Shown: one piece after another, positions 1-9,015 of the stretch
Position numbering within the stretch: the stretch's first letter is position 1
Layout: each line of letters starts with the position of its first letter
Source of the DNA: Arthrobacter sp. 131MFCol6.1
GTDB taxonomy: Bacteria; Actinomycetota; Actinomycetes; Actinomycetales; Micrococcaceae
DNA length: 64,000 nt
Assembly (NCBI RefSeq): GCF_000374925.1
Contig: NZ_KB895552.1
Coordinates: 59,799 to 123,798 of the forward strand
Direction: 5' to 3'
Position numbers and translations under genes: made by a program
Notes under the pieces: generated by a model
Seen by the model: only the letters and a program-made list of their open reading frames with translations
Told to the model about the DNA's origin: nothing
Databases searched by the model: none

Positions 1-301
1 CGCCTCCCCGACCCGGACCTTCTGGAGCATCACGATGCCGCTCCTGCGGCCCGTGCTGGTGCTGGTCCTGGTGGTCACCGTGATCGGCTCCTTCCAGGTC
101 TTCGACACCGTGGCAGTGACCACCGGCGGCGGCCCGATCAATGCCTCCCGCGTCATCCAGATGTACATCTACCAGAAGGCCTTCGGTGAATCCGACTTCG
201 GCTACGCCTCGGCCCTGTCCGTCATTCTCTTCGTCATTCTCGCTCTTGTGGCCTTCGTCCAGATGAAGTTCCTCAAGGGCAACGAATCGGATCTGGACTA
301 A
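1..301 (+). CDS. Sugar ABC transporter permease, MalF-type (3' end only)
   Basis: This is the C-terminal 99 residues of an inner-membrane permease; the gene begins before the window and is read in the frame starting at base 2. The first visible residues, FWSITMPLLRP, are the typical sequence just after the EAA loop that docks the ATPase in CUT1 sugar transporters. Two hydrophobic membrane segments follow (about residues 18-40 and 72-93 of the visible part). It ends 12 bases before a second permease gene and is clearly co-transcribed with it. The substrate is inferred from the operon (alpha-galactosidase, galT, galK) to be an alpha-galactoside such as melibiose or raffinose. Confidence 0.9.
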   Translation, partial: ASPTRTFWSITMPLLRPVLVLVLVVTVIGSFQVFDTVAVTTGGGPINASRVIQMYIYQKAFGESDFGYASALSVILFVILALVAFVQMKFLKGNESDLD

Positions 302-313
302 GGAACCCCAGCC

Positions 314-1246
314 ATGACTACCTCCGCCCCTTCCCGCAAGAAGCCCGCCACCACCGTTCCCGCTCCCAGGAAGCCGGTCAACTGGCGCCGCGTCGGCGCC
401 TGGGCCCTCGTCGCCGTCGCCGTCGCCGTGACGATCGCGCCGTTCCTTTGGATGCTCCGCACCGCACTGTCCAGCAACGCCTCCCTGGCCTCGAACGCCA
501 GCAACCTGCTGCCGGCCGACTTCAGCCTCGGCGCCTTCAAGCGGGTCCTGGGGCTGCAGAGCCCCGAGGAAGCCATCGCCGAGGGCGGCTCCGGCGCCGC
601 TATCAACTTCTGGCTGTACCTGCGGAACTCCGTCATCTTCGCCACCGTCACCACCGCCGGTCAGGTGTTCTTCAGCGCGATGGCCGCCTACGCCTTCTCC
701 CGGCTCCGCTGGCCGGGCCGGAACGTGGTGTTCGGCCTGTTCCTGGCCACCATGATGGTCCCGCCGATCTTCACAGCCCTGCCCAACTTCCTGATGATCA
801 AGAACCTCGGCCTGCTCAACACCTTCGCCGGCCTGGCCCTGCCGTTCCTGTTCATGACCCCCTTCGCCATCTTCTTCCTGCGCCAATTCTTCCTCTCCAT
901 GTCCCGTGAGGTGGAAGAGGCCGCCATGCTCGACGGCGCCAAGCACGTGCGGATCTTCTTCCAGATCGTGCTCCCGAACGCCGCGGCCCCGCTGGCCACG
1001 CTGGCGCTGCTGACCTTCATCGGCCAGTGGAACGAGTACTTCTGGCCGCTGCTTGTGGGCCAGGACGAAAGCGTCCGCGTCCTTACCGTGGGCCTGGGCG
1101 TCTTCAAGTCCCAGTCCCCGCAGGGCGCCCCCGACTGGTCCGGCCTGATGGCCGCAACACTGATCGCGGCCCTGCCCGTCCTCCTGCTCTTCATCGCCTT
1201 CGGCAAGCGCGTGGTCAACTCCATCGGCTTCTCCGGCATCAAATAA
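314..1246 (+). CDS. Sugar ABC transporter permease, MalG-type
   Basis: This 310-residue protein is the second membrane subunit of the CUT1-type importer. A charged, proline-rich N-terminus of about 30 residues precedes the first membrane helix (near residues 34-54), and roughly six helices are visible. The EAA loop is clear: EEAAMLDGAKHVRIFF lies near residues 199-215, where it would contact the ATPase. The start ATG follows an AAGGAAC ribosome site. The protein has about 30 more N-terminal residues than many MalG homologues. The ATPase is not in the operon, as is common in actinobacteria, where one shared MsiK-like ATPase serves many importers; that is an inference here. Confidence 0.93.
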   Translation: MTTSAPSRKKPATTVPAPRKPVNWRRVGAWALVAVAVAVTIAPFLWMLRTALSSNASLASNASNLLPADFSLGAFKRVLGLQSPEEAIAEGGSGAAINFWLYLRNSVIFATVTTAGQVFFSAMAAYAFSRLRWPGRNVVFGLFLATMMVPPIFTALPNFLMIKNLGLLNTFAGLALPFLFMTPFAIFFLRQFFLSMSREVEEAAMLDGAKHVRIFFQIVLPNAAAPLATLALLTFIGQWNEYFWPLLVGQDESVRVLTVGLGVFKSQSPQGAPDWSGLMAATLIAALPVLLLFIAFGKRVVNSIGFSGIK

Positions 1247-1316
1247 CCCCGACCCAACACGCACTCCCCCGTCAACAAGCGTTCCCTCAAAGAAGCATTT
1301 CCACGAAAGGTCCACC

Positions 1317-2657
1317 ATGAAGAAGACCCTAGGCGCCGTCGCTGCCGCCGCAGCCATCGCCATCTCCCTCTCCGCCTGCGGCGGGTCCGCCCCGGCCTCC
1401 ACCGAGGCCAAGGGCGAAATCAACTACTGGCTGTGGGACGCCAACCAACTCCCGGCCTACAAGCAGTGCGCGGACGATTTCACCAAAGCCAACCCGGACA
1501 TCAAGGTCAAGATCACCCAGCGCGGCTGGGACGACTACTGGACCACCCTGACCAACGGCTTCGTCGCCGGCACCGCCCCCGACGTCTTCACCAACCACCT
1601 CTCGAAGTACCCCGAATACGCCGCGAAGAAGCAACTGCTCTCCCTCGACGAGGCAGTGGCCAAGGACGGCATCAAGCTGGAGAGCTACACCAAGGGACTC
1701 CCCGAGCTCTGGGTGGGCCAGGACGGCAAGCGCTACGGACTACCCAAGGACTGGGACACCGTGGGCCTGTTCTACAACAAGGCCATGACGGACTCCGCGG
1801 GCCTGACCGCCGAGCAGATGGCCAACCTGGACTGGAACCCGCAGGACGGCGGCAGCTACGAGAAGGCAATCGCGCACCTGACTGTGGACGAGAAGGGCGT
1901 GCGCGGCGACGAGGCAGGCTTCGACAAGAACAACGTGGCCGTCTACGGCCTCGGCCTGGCCGGCAGCGGCTCCGGGCAGGGCCAGACCGAGTGGAGCTTC
2001 CTCAGCGCCACCACCGGCTGGACCGCCACGGACAAGAACCCCTGGGGCACCAAGTTCAACTACGACGACCCCAAGTTCCAGGAGACCATCGCCTGGTGGG
2101 CCGGACTGACCGAGAAGGGCTACATGCCCAAGCTCGAAACCACCGTCGGCGCCAGCCTGGCGGACAACTTCGGCGCCGGCAAGGCTGCCATCAACACCAC
2201 CGGCGACTGGCTGATCGGCCAGTACCAGAGCTACAAGGGCGTGAAGACCGCGTTCGCCCCCACCCCGAAGGGCCCTGATGGCAAGCGCGCCAGCATGTTC
2301 AACGGCCTGGCCGACTCCGTCTGGGCAGGCACCAAGAACCCGGCCGCCTCGGTCAAGTGGGTCGAATACCTCGCCTCCACCGCCTGCCAGGACGTCGTAG
2401 CCTCCAAGGCCGTCGTGTTCCCGGCTCTCACCAGCTCCTCCGAGAAGGCAGCCGAAGCGTTCAAGGCCAAGGGCACCGACGTCTCAGCCTTCACCACCCA
2501 CGTCAAGGAAGGAACCACGTTCCTGTTCCCGATCGCGGATAAGGCAGCCAAGGTGGACGGCATCATGAAGCCGGCCATGGACGCCGTCCTCTCCGGCAAG
2601 AAGCCTGCCAGCTCCCTCACCGAAGCCAACGACCAGGTCAACGCCCTCTTCAAGTAG
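1317..2657 (+). CDS. Extracellular sugar-binding lipoprotein of the ABC importer
   Basis: This 446-residue solute-binding protein would capture the sugar outside the cell. It has a short basic N-terminus, an Ala-rich hydrophobic stretch and a lipobox LSAC with Cys21, so it should be lipid-anchored. The mature part has the features of the family 1 solute-binding proteins (INYWLWDANQ near the start, GTAPDVFTNH, FNGLADSVWAG). It is preceded by a GAAAGG ribosome site and follows the two permeases by 70 bases. The expected ligand is an alpha-galactoside, because an alpha-galactosidase and galactose genes follow. A strong hairpin sits just after its stop codon. Confidence 0.93.
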   Translation: MKKTLGAVAAAAAIAISLSACGGSAPASTEAKGEINYWLWDANQLPAYKQCADDFTKANPDIKVKITQRGWDDYWTTLTNGFVAGTAPDVFTNHLSKYPEYAAKKQLLSLDEAVAKDGIKLESYTKGLPELWVGQDGKRYGLPKDWDTVGLFYNKAMTDSAGLTAEQMANLDWNPQDGGSYEKAIAHLTVDEKGVRGDEAGFDKNNVAVYGLGLAGSGSGQGQTEWSFLSATTGWTATDKNPWGTKFNYDDPKFQETIAWWAGLTEKGYMPKLETTVGASLADNFGAGKAAINTTGDWLIGQYQSYKGVKTAFAPTPKGPDGKRASMFNGLADSVWAGTKNPAASVKWVEYLASTACQDVVASKAVVFPALTSSSEKAAEAFKAKGTDVSAFTTHVKEGTTFLFPIADKAAKVDGIMKPAMDAVLSGKKPASSLTEANDQVNALFK

Positions 2658-2694
2658 GCCCCTGAAGCCATAGCCGCCCGCCACGGCGGCGCCC

Positions 2695-2729
2695 GGTGCG
2701 CGGGATCTCCCGCCGGGATCCCGCGCACC
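2695..2729 (+). promoter_or_regulatory. Intergenic hairpin after the binding-protein gene
   Basis: A perfect 13-base inverted repeat (2695-2707 and 2717-2729) encloses a 9-base loop. It has no T-run, so full termination is unlikely. Its position between a binding-protein gene and the next operon gene suggests a processing or 3'-protection structure that raises binding-protein mRNA over downstream genes, as known for malE-malF. The function is inferred. Confidence 0.6.
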
Positions 2730-2764
2730 AGCACCTGACTTCCGCACAACTGAAAGCGAATCCC

Positions 2765-4930
2765 ATGCACCCCGTGCACCTGCGTTCTGCCGGCACCAGC
2801 GTCCTGCTGGCCTTCGACTCCGGCGAGGCCGAGATCGTCCATTGGGGCGCCGACCTCGGGGAGAACCTCCCCGATCTGGCGATCCTCCGCGGACCGGTCC
2901 CGCACTCCGCCCTCGACATTCCCGTCACCGCCGGGCTGCTCCCGCAGGCCTCCTCCGGCTGGGCCGGGCGGCCCGGGCTGCGCGGGCACCGGAGTACCGA
3001 CGGCACCGCCGGCGGGGACTTCTCGCCGGCCCTGCGGGTGGTTTCCGCCGAAGTGCAGGACGGCGGCCGCGGAGTCCTCATCATCCACCGGGATGCCGAC
3101 GCCGGACTCGAGGTCAGCTCCGAACTCACCCTGCACCCGGGCGGCCTCCTGGAGCTGGCGCACACCCTGACCAACAGCGGCACGGCCGCTTACCAGCTTG
3201 AGGAACTGGCCTCGGTGCTGCCGGTGCCGCGGGACGCCACGGAACTGCTCGACCTCACCGGACGCTGGTGCCGCGAAAACCACCCGCAGCGGCACGCCGT
3301 CCAGCAGGGCACCTGGGTCCGCACCGGCCGGCACGGCCGGACCGGCCACGATTCCTCGCTGCTCGTGGCCGCCGGAACCGCCGGTTTCGCCAACCGGCGC
3401 GGCCAGGTCTGGGCCACGCATTTCGGCTGGAGCGGCAACCACGAGCAATACCTCGACAGCCTTGCCGACGGCCGGCGCATGCTCGGCGCCGCGGAGCTGC
3501 TCGGCTCCGGCGAGGTGGTGCTCCACCCCGGCGCCAGCTACCAGACGCCGCCGCTCTTCGCCGCCTACTCCGGGCGCGGCCTGGACGGCATCACCGAGGC
3601 CTTCTACGACTGGTTCCGCGCCCGGCCGCAGCACGTGGACACCACGTCCGGACGGGTCCGCCCGGTGGTGCTCAACACCTGGGAGGCCGTGTACTTCGAC
3701 CACAGCCTCGAACCCCTGCTGGAATTGGCCGATTCGGCCGCCAAGCTCGGCGTGGAACGGTTCGTCCTCGACGACGGCTGGTTCCGCGGCCGCCGCGACG
3801 ACCATGCGGGCCTCGGCGACTGGTACGTGGACGAAGGCCTCTGGCCCGACGGCCTCACCCCGCTGATCGACGCGGTCACCGGCCACGGCATGGAGTTCGG
3901 CCTGTGGGTGGAGCCGGAGATGGTCAATCTGGAGTCCGACGTCGCGCGCGAGCACCCGGACTGGATCGTTGGCCCGTCGGTGCTCTCCTACAAGGACGGC
4001 GGCCGGCTCCCGCACCCCTGGCGCCACCAGCACGTCCTGGACCTCGCCAACCCGGAGGCCTGGCAGTACATCTTCGGCCGCCTCGACGCGCTGCTGCGCA
4101 AGAACGCCATCGCCTACCTCAAGTGGGACCAGAACCGTGACCTCACCGAGCACGGTCGCGGCGGCCGCCCGTCCGTTCACGAGCAGACGCTGGCCGCCTA
4201 CCGCCTCTTCGACGCGCTCAAGGCAGCCCACCCGGATGTGGAGATCGAAAGCTGCTCCTCCGGAGGGGGCCGTGTGGACCTCGGCATCCTGCAGCGCACC
4301 GACCGCGTGTGGGCATCGGACTGCAACGACGCCCTGGAGCGCCAGACCATCCAGCGGTGGACCCAGTCGGTCCTGCCGCCGGAACTCGTCGGATCACATA
4401 TCGGCCCCACCACCTCGCACACCACCGCCCGCACCCACGACATCTCCTTCCGCGCCATCACCGCCCTCTTTGGCCACTTCGGCATGGAGTGGGACATCCG
4501 CACAGCCACGGACGGGGAGCGGGCCACGCTGCGCCGCGCCATTGCGCTGTACAAACGCCACCGTGCGCTGCTCCACTCCGGCAAGCGCGTCAACGCGGAC
4601 ACCGCCGAGCCCACCTTGCGCGTCCACGGTGTGGTGGCGCACGACGGCGGCGAGGCCCTGTTCGCGGCGGTGTCCCTGGCGTCCGCCCCCGCCGAGGTCC
4701 CCGGACTGGCCTCGCTTCCGGGCCTCGACCCGCAGCGAAACTACCGGGTCCGGGCCGAACTGCCCACCCCTCTCGACGGCGACTACGCGCACACCTTCAC
4801 CCAGATCCGGCCGCCCGCCTGGCTGGAAGACGGGGCCGTTGCCACCGGCGCCTTCCTGCAGCACGTCGGCCTGCCCCTGCCGGTCCTGAACCCGGAGCAC
4901 GCCCTGCTCCTGCACGTCCAGGCCCTCTGA
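2765..4930 (+). CDS. Alpha-galactosidase, glycoside hydrolase family 36
   Basis: This cytoplasmic enzyme would cleave terminal alpha-1,6-galactose from imported melibiose or raffinose-type sugars. I chose the ATG at 2765 (721 residues), because an upstream in-frame GTG at 2696 lies inside the intergenic hairpin and its 23-residue extension looks noncoding. The GH36 signatures are present: the nucleophile motif YLKWDQNRD near residue 455 and the acid/base motif SDCNDALERQ near residue 520. An N-terminal beta domain, the central barrel (RFVLDDGWFRGRR, GLWVEPEMVN) and a C-terminal beta domain fit the usual length of about 720 residues. No signal peptide is seen, which fits use after uptake. Confidence 0.94.
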   Translation: MHPVHLRSAGTSVLLAFDSGEAEIVHWGADLGENLPDLAILRGPVPHSALDIPVTAGLLPQASSGWAGRPGLRGHRSTDGTAGGDFSPALRVVSAEVQDGGRGVLIIHRDADAGLEVSSELTLHPGGLLELAHTLTNSGTAAYQLEELASVLPVPRDATELLDLTGRWCRENHPQRHAVQQGTWVRTGRHGRTGHDSSLLVAAGTAGFANRRGQVWATHFGWSGNHEQYLDSLADGRRMLGAAELLGSGEVVLHPGASYQTPPLFAAYSGRGLDGITEAFYDWFRARPQHVDTTSGRVRPVVLNTWEAVYFDHSLEPLLELADSAAKLGVERFVLDDGWFRGRRDDHAGLGDWYVDEGLWPDGLTPLIDAVTGHGMEFGLWVEPEMVNLESDVAREHPDWIVGPSVLSYKDGGRLPHPWRHQHVLDLANPEAWQYIFGRLDALLRKNAIAYLKWDQNRDLTEHGRGGRPSVHEQTLAAYRLFDALKAAHPDVEIESCSSGGGRVDLGILQRTDRVWASDCNDALERQTIQRWTQSVLPPELVGSHIGPTTSHTTARTHDISFRAITALFGHFGMEWDIRTATDGERATLRRAIALYKRHRALLHSGKRVNADTAEPTLRVHGVVAHDGGEALFAAVSLASAPAEVPGLASLPGLDPQRNYRVRAELPTPLDGDYAHTFTQIRPPAWLEDGAVATGAFLQHVGLPLPVLNPEHALLLHVQAL

Positions 4931-4990
4931 CCGCTGAATCTCTGACCGCTCCTTTCGGCACCGCCCGTCCCCCATCCTTGAAGGAACCCC

Positions 4991-6127
4991 ATGACCAGCA
5001 TGATCAGCCGCGTTGACGCCCCGGCGTCGGTGTCCGCGGTGACCAGTACCCGACTCGCCGACGGGCGCGAGCTCCTGTTTTTCGACGACACTGCCCATCC
5101 CCTGCAGCGCCCGTCGAGGGACCGCCGCGACCTTCCCGAGCGCGGCCCGTCCGGGGAAATCCGGTACGACGCGCTGACCGGGGAATGGGTGGCGGTCGCC
5201 GCGCACCGGCAACACAGGACGCATCTTCCGCCGGCGGACGAGTGCCCGCTGTGCCCGAGCACCGACGCGCGGCCTTCGGAGATCCCGGCGGATTACGACG
5301 TCGCCGTGTTTGAAAACCGCTTCCCCTCGCTCGGCCCGGATCTCGCCGCGGCCCCGGCCTCTCCGGGCTGGGGCAGCCGCGGGGTGGCCGGCGGCCGGTG
5401 CGAAGTGGTGGCGTTCACGTCTGCGCACACCGGAACCTTTTCGGCGCTCAGCAACCGGCGCGTGCGCACCGTGATCGACGCCTGGGCGCACCGGACCGAA
5501 GCCCTCAGCGCCCTGCCCGGCGTGGCGCAGGTGTTCTGCTTCGAGAACCGCGGCCAGGACATCGGCGTGACACTGCACCACCCGCACGGGCAGATCTACG
5601 CCTACCCGTACGTCACGCCGCGGGCCGCGGTCATGGCCGCGGCCGCCCGGCAGTTCCATGAGGCGGCAGGCGGGACGGCCACCCTGACCGGCACCATTCT
5701 GGCGAATGAACGTGCCGACGGCGCCCGGATGGTGCTCGAGGGCGAATTCTTCAGCGCCTACGTGCCGTTCGCGGCCCGCTGGCCGCTGGAAGTCCATCTG
5801 GTCCCGCACCGCCAGGTTCCGGACCTCGCCGCGCTGACCGACGGCGAGCGTGACGAGCTCGCCGTCCTGTATCCGGACCTGCTGGGCCGCCTCGACAGGC
5901 TCTACGGCAGCCCGACGCCATACATCAGCGCCTGGCACCAGGCCCCCCTTGACCCGGTTTTGCGCCGGTCCGGGTACCTGCACCTGCAGCTCACCTCCCC
6001 GCGGCGAGCCGCGGACAAACTCAAGTTCCTGGCCGGCTCCGAGGCCGCCATGGGCGCCTTCATCAACGACACCACTCCCGAAGAGGTCGCGGCCCGGCTC
6101 CGGGACGCCAGGACAGGAACGGCATGA
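4991..6127 (+). CDS. galT: Galactose-1-phosphate uridylyltransferase
   Basis: This 378-residue Leloir enzyme transfers UMP from UDP-glucose to galactose 1-phosphate. The active-site HPHGQ motif is in LHHPHGQIYAYPY near residues 195-207, and the first zinc ligands are in CPLCPS near residue 81. The ATG at 4991 has an AAGGAACCCC ribosome site. The stop overlaps the galK start by four bases (ATGA), so the two are translationally coupled. No galE is visible in the window, so UDP-galactose epimerisation must be encoded elsewhere. Confidence 0.96.
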   Translation: MTSMISRVDAPASVSAVTSTRLADGRELLFFDDTAHPLQRPSRDRRDLPERGPSGEIRYDALTGEWVAVAAHRQHRTHLPPADECPLCPSTDARPSEIPADYDVAVFENRFPSLGPDLAAAPASPGWGSRGVAGGRCEVVAFTSAHTGTFSALSNRRVRTVIDAWAHRTEALSALPGVAQVFCFENRGQDIGVTLHHPHGQIYAYPYVTPRAAVMAAAARQFHEAAGGTATLTGTILANERADGARMVLEGEFFSAYVPFAARWPLEVHLVPHRQVPDLAALTDGERDELAVLYPDLLGRLDRLYGSPTPYISAWHQAPLDPVLRRSGYLHLQLTSPRRAADKLKFLAGSEAAMGAFINDTTPEEVAARLRDARTGTA

Positions 6128-7296
6128 CCACCACCGACACCACAAGAACGGCCCTGGCGGACGTGCTGACCCGCGCCTTCACTGGCCACTTCAGCCACGA
6201 GCCCGACGGCGTCTGGCAGGCACCGGGACGGGTCAACCTGATCGGCGAACACACGGACTACAACGACGGCCTCGTCCTGCCGTTCGCCATCAACCGCACC
6301 ACCACCGTGGCCGTGGCGGTCCGGGCAGACCGCACCGTGCGGCTGGCCTCCGCGTTCGCGGGCGCTGACCCGGTGGAATTCGATCTCGACACCTTCGTCC
6401 CGGACCAAGCGGCCGGCTGGTCCGCGTACCCGGCCGGGGTGGCGTGGGAGCTGGAACGCGCCGGCATCACGGTGCCGGGCTTTGACCTGTTCGTGTCCTC
6501 CGATGTCCCGGTCGGCGCCGGACTGTCCTCCTCCGCCGCCCTGGAATGCGCCGTCGCCCTGGCCTTGTCCGATCTCACCGGGGCCGGCCTGGGCCGCGCC
6601 GAACTGGCGGCCATCGGACGGCGGGCCGAAAACAACGTGGTCGGCGCCCCCACCGGCATCATGGACCAGTCCGCCTCGATGCTCGGCACCAAGGACTGCG
6701 CCGTCTACCTGGACTGCCGTGACCTCAGCTCCCGCCCGGTGCCGCTCGGACTGGAGGAGTCCGGGCTGGTCTGCCTGGTGATTGACACGAAGGTCTCGCA
6801 CGCCCATGCCACCGGCGGGTATGCCGAACGCCGGGCCTCCTGCATCCGGGGCGCCCGAGCTCTGGGCATCGGCGCCCTCCGCGATCTCGACACCGCCGAT
6901 CTGCCCCGGGCAGAGCGCATCCTCGACGACGTGACCTTCCGCCGGGTCCGGCACATCGTCACCGAGAACGAACGGGTCGCCCGGACCGCGGAACTGCTCA
7001 CGTCCCACGGACCCCGGGCTATCGGGGACCTGCTGGACGCCAGCCACCGTTCCATGCGGGACGACTTCGAGATCTCCTGCCCGGAACTGAACCTGGCCGT
7101 TGACACCGCGCGCGCCAGCGGGGCTATCGGGGCCCGGATGACAGGTGGCGGGTTCGGCGGCTCCGCCATCGCCCTGGTTCCGGTGGACGACGCCGCTTGG
7201 GTCCGGACCGCGGTCCTGGCCGGCTTCGCCGCGCGCGGGCTCCGGGCACCGGATGTCTTTACTGTCCTGCCGGCAGTGGGCGCGCGCCGGCTTTGA
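6124..7296 (+). CDS. galK: Galactokinase
   Basis: This 390-residue GHMP-family kinase phosphorylates galactose at C1. The galactokinase signature GRVNLIGEHTDYNDG is near residues 36-50, the ATP-binding GHMP motif PVGAGLSSSAALE near residues 129-141, and the third motif GARMTGGGFGGS near residues 337-348. It overlaps galT by four bases and closes the galactoside operon. A large stem-loop that includes its stop codon region separates it from the convergent urease operon. Confidence 0.97.
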   Translation: MTTTDTTRTALADVLTRAFTGHFSHEPDGVWQAPGRVNLIGEHTDYNDGLVLPFAINRTTTVAVAVRADRTVRLASAFAGADPVEFDLDTFVPDQAAGWSAYPAGVAWELERAGITVPGFDLFVSSDVPVGAGLSSSAALECAVALALSDLTGAGLGRAELAAIGRRAENNVVGAPTGIMDQSASMLGTKDCAVYLDCRDLSSRPVPLGLEESGLVCLVIDTKVSHAHATGGYAERRASCIRGARALGIGALRDLDTADLPRAERILDDVTFRRVRHIVTENERVARTAELLTSHGPRAIGDLLDASHRSMRDDFEISCPELNLAVDTARASGAIGARMTGGGFGGSAIALVPVDDAAWVRTAVLAGFAARGLRAPDVFTVLPAVGARRL

Positions 7297-7336
7297 TCAG
7301 CGGCGCGGGTCGGGCGCTCAGCGCCCGAAGCCGGCG
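7285..7336. terminator. Convergent terminator between galK and ureD
   Basis: The outer arms 7285-7293 and 7328-7336 pair perfectly, and an inner hairpin 7311-7318 with 7320-7327 is perfect with a one-base loop. The nested stem-loops lie between two convergent transcription units and overlap the end of galK. There is no T-run, which is common for high-GC actinobacterial terminators. Confidence 0.55.
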
Positions 7337-7365
7337 CAGCGCGGCCATCTGCCCGGTCCTGGCCT

Positions 7366-8208
7366 TCAGTACTTCCTCAGATCCAAAGGATCCTGCCCAT
7401 ACCAGCGTTTCCGCAGCAAAGCGGTGGCGGCCCCGAGCACGCGTTTGAGTTCCTCCGTGCTGTTGGAGAGCGATCTCAGCACCAGCCCGGCCGTTCCCAG
7501 CACGGCGGCCGTGAGCGAAATGCCGGTATGGGCGCCGTACCCGGCCGTAATCTCATGCAGTTCGTCGGCGAGGGCCTGGTCCACGCGCGGGTCCACCACC
7601 ATCAGCGACCCCAGGTGGCTGAAACCCTCCATGAACGCCATCCCCGTCACATCGCCCAAGGGCGGGCGGATGAGCACGTTGTCCAGGGCCAGCAGCCCGC
7701 CGGCCTCCCCGATGGACGCCTCCGACTCGACCCGGATTTCGGTCCGGAGCCGCAGCTCCTCGTACCGGAACGCGGCCCCGTCCGGCGACCACCCCGGGGT
7801 CACAATTTCAGCCATGATGAGGCTCGACGACGGCCGCACCGTCACGATCGTATTCTGCCGGTAGCTGGCCTCCCGGTAGGCGATCACCTGATCCGGGGCC
7901 AGCTCCAACTGTGCGCCCTCCCCGAGCCGCAGCCGCATCCGCTGTTCGGCAAAGGACCCCGGAGTCCGGTAGATCTTGGTGGCCGACTGCGTGGCGAGCA
8001 GCAACTTCGCCCCGTCCGCCACCTCGACATCGATCACATACAGGTCAGCCCCAAGATAGGCCCCGCCAGGATTGACGAGCACATAACAAACCTGCCCGCT
8101 GCCATCCAAGTAATGCGGCCGCAAAACCCGCAATGCCCCCCGATGGTACTGATGCGTTGCAACAGAACGACCTGCACGCTCGGCCACCACGAGTTCGAGC
8201 TCCCCCAT
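7366..8208 (-). CDS. ureD: Urease accessory protein UreD (UreH)
   Basis: UreD is the scaffold on which UreF and UreG assemble with apo-urease for nickel insertion. I place the start at the ATG read from 8208 (280 residues, MGELELVVAER), the usual UreD length. The frame stays open upstream to an ATG at 8355 that overlaps the ureG stop by four bases. The extra 49 residues would be encoded largely by a palindromic repeat (8245-8305), so they may not be translated. Family features are GALRVLRPHYLDGSGQVCYVLVNPGGAYLGAD-type sequence near the start and an ATKIYRTPG motif. It is the last gene of the urease operon. Confidence 0.9.
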   Translation of the reverse strand: MGELELVVAERAGRSVATHQYHRGALRVLRPHYLDGSGQVCYVLVNPGGAYLGADLYVIDVEVADGAKLLLATQSATKIYRTPGSFAEQRMRLRLGEGAQLELAPDQVIAYREASYRQNTIVTVRPSSSLIMAEIVTPGWSPDGAAFRYEELRLRTEIRVESEASIGEAGGLLALDNVLIRPPLGDVTGMAFMEGFSHLGSLMVVDPRVDQALADELHEITAGYGAHTGISLTAAVLGTAGLVLRSLSNSTEELKRVLGAATALLRKRWYGQDPLDLRKY

Positions 8209-8244
8209 CGGTTCCCGGGCGGTCTGGTTGGCGCCGGCGGCTTC

Positions 8245-8305
8245 GCCGGATTTGGGGCCGTGCCCGCTTCGCGGTGCCCGCCACGCCGCGGCCCCAAAAT
8301 CCGGC
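8245..8305. repeat. Palindromic repeat element in the ureG-ureD junction
   Basis: The arms 8245-8260 and 8289-8305 are complementary except for one extra base, with a GC-rich loop. The left arm and adjoining bases (8246-8266) are identical over 21 bases to the reverse complement of 9801-9821 in the ureE-ureF gap. It is probably a small dispersed palindromic element that inserted at operon joints. Confidence 0.6.
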
Positions 8306-8351
8306 CTCGCCGCCTCAGAGGTTAGCTCGCCGGGACTGACCCCGCGTGCGC

Positions 8352-8969
8352 TCATGGCGCCAGGTCGAGCATCAGGACGTCCCGCCGCACCCAGTCGATG
8401 ACGCGTTCCAGCCCTTCGTCGGTCTTGAGGTTCGTGAAGCAGAACGGCTTCTCGCCACGGAATTCCTTGGAGTCCCGCTCCATGACGGCCAGGTCCGCGC
8501 CGACGTGCGGCGCGAGGTCGGTCTTGTTGATGATGAACAGATCGGACTTGATCATGCCCTGGCCTGCCTTGCGCGGGATTTTCTCGCCCTGGGCCACGTC
8601 GATGATGTAGATCGAGAAGTCCACCAGTTCGGGGCTGAACGTGGCGGAGAGGTTGTCGCCGCCGGATTCCACGAAGATCACCTGCAGGTCAGGGTGCCGC
8701 TGCTTCAACTCCTCGATGGCCGCTGTGTTCATGGACGTGTCTTCGCGGATGGCGGTGTGCGGGCAGCCGCCGGTTTCGACGCCGATGATCCGGTCCACCG
8801 GGAGGATCCCGTTGGCGGCGAGAATCCTGGCATCCTCGATCGTGTAGATGTCGTTGGTGATGGCTGCCATGGAGATCTCCCGGCTCATGTGACGGGTGAG
8901 CCGCTCCACGAGCTGGGTCTTGCCGGCACCCACCGGGCCGCCGATGCCGATTTTGATGGGCTCAGACAT
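8352..8969 (-). CDS. ureG: Urease accessory GTPase UreG
   Basis: UreG (205 residues) is the GTPase that delivers nickel to the urease active site. The P-loop GPVGAGKTQ is near residues 11-19, the metal-binding CPH motif is in GGCPHTAIRED near residue 68, ESGGDNLSATFSPEL follows, and the guanine-specificity motif NKTD is in INKTDLAPHVGAD. It has no His-rich N-terminal extension, so nickel storage is left to UreE or other proteins. The gene lies between ureF and ureD in an operon read on the minus strand. Confidence 0.97.
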   Translation of the reverse strand: MSEPIKIGIGGPVGAGKTQLVERLTRHMSREISMAAITNDIYTIEDARILAANGILPVDRIIGVETGGCPHTAIREDTSMNTAAIEELKQRHPDLQVIFVESGGDNLSATFSPELVDFSIYIIDVAQGEKIPRKAGQGMIKSDLFIINKTDLAPHVGADLAVMERDSKEFRGEKPFCFTNLKTDEGLERVIDWVRRDVLMLDLAP

Positions 8970-9015
8970 ATTCTTCTCCAGACATATTTCTTAAAACACT
9001 TTTCATACAGATCTG

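Noticed and set aside
2231..4231. Long minus-strand open frame (666 codons) opposite alpha-galactosidase
   Set aside because: It mirrors the codon pattern of a confident enzyme on the other strand, has no recognisable motif, and is the usual antisense shadow in high-GC DNA.
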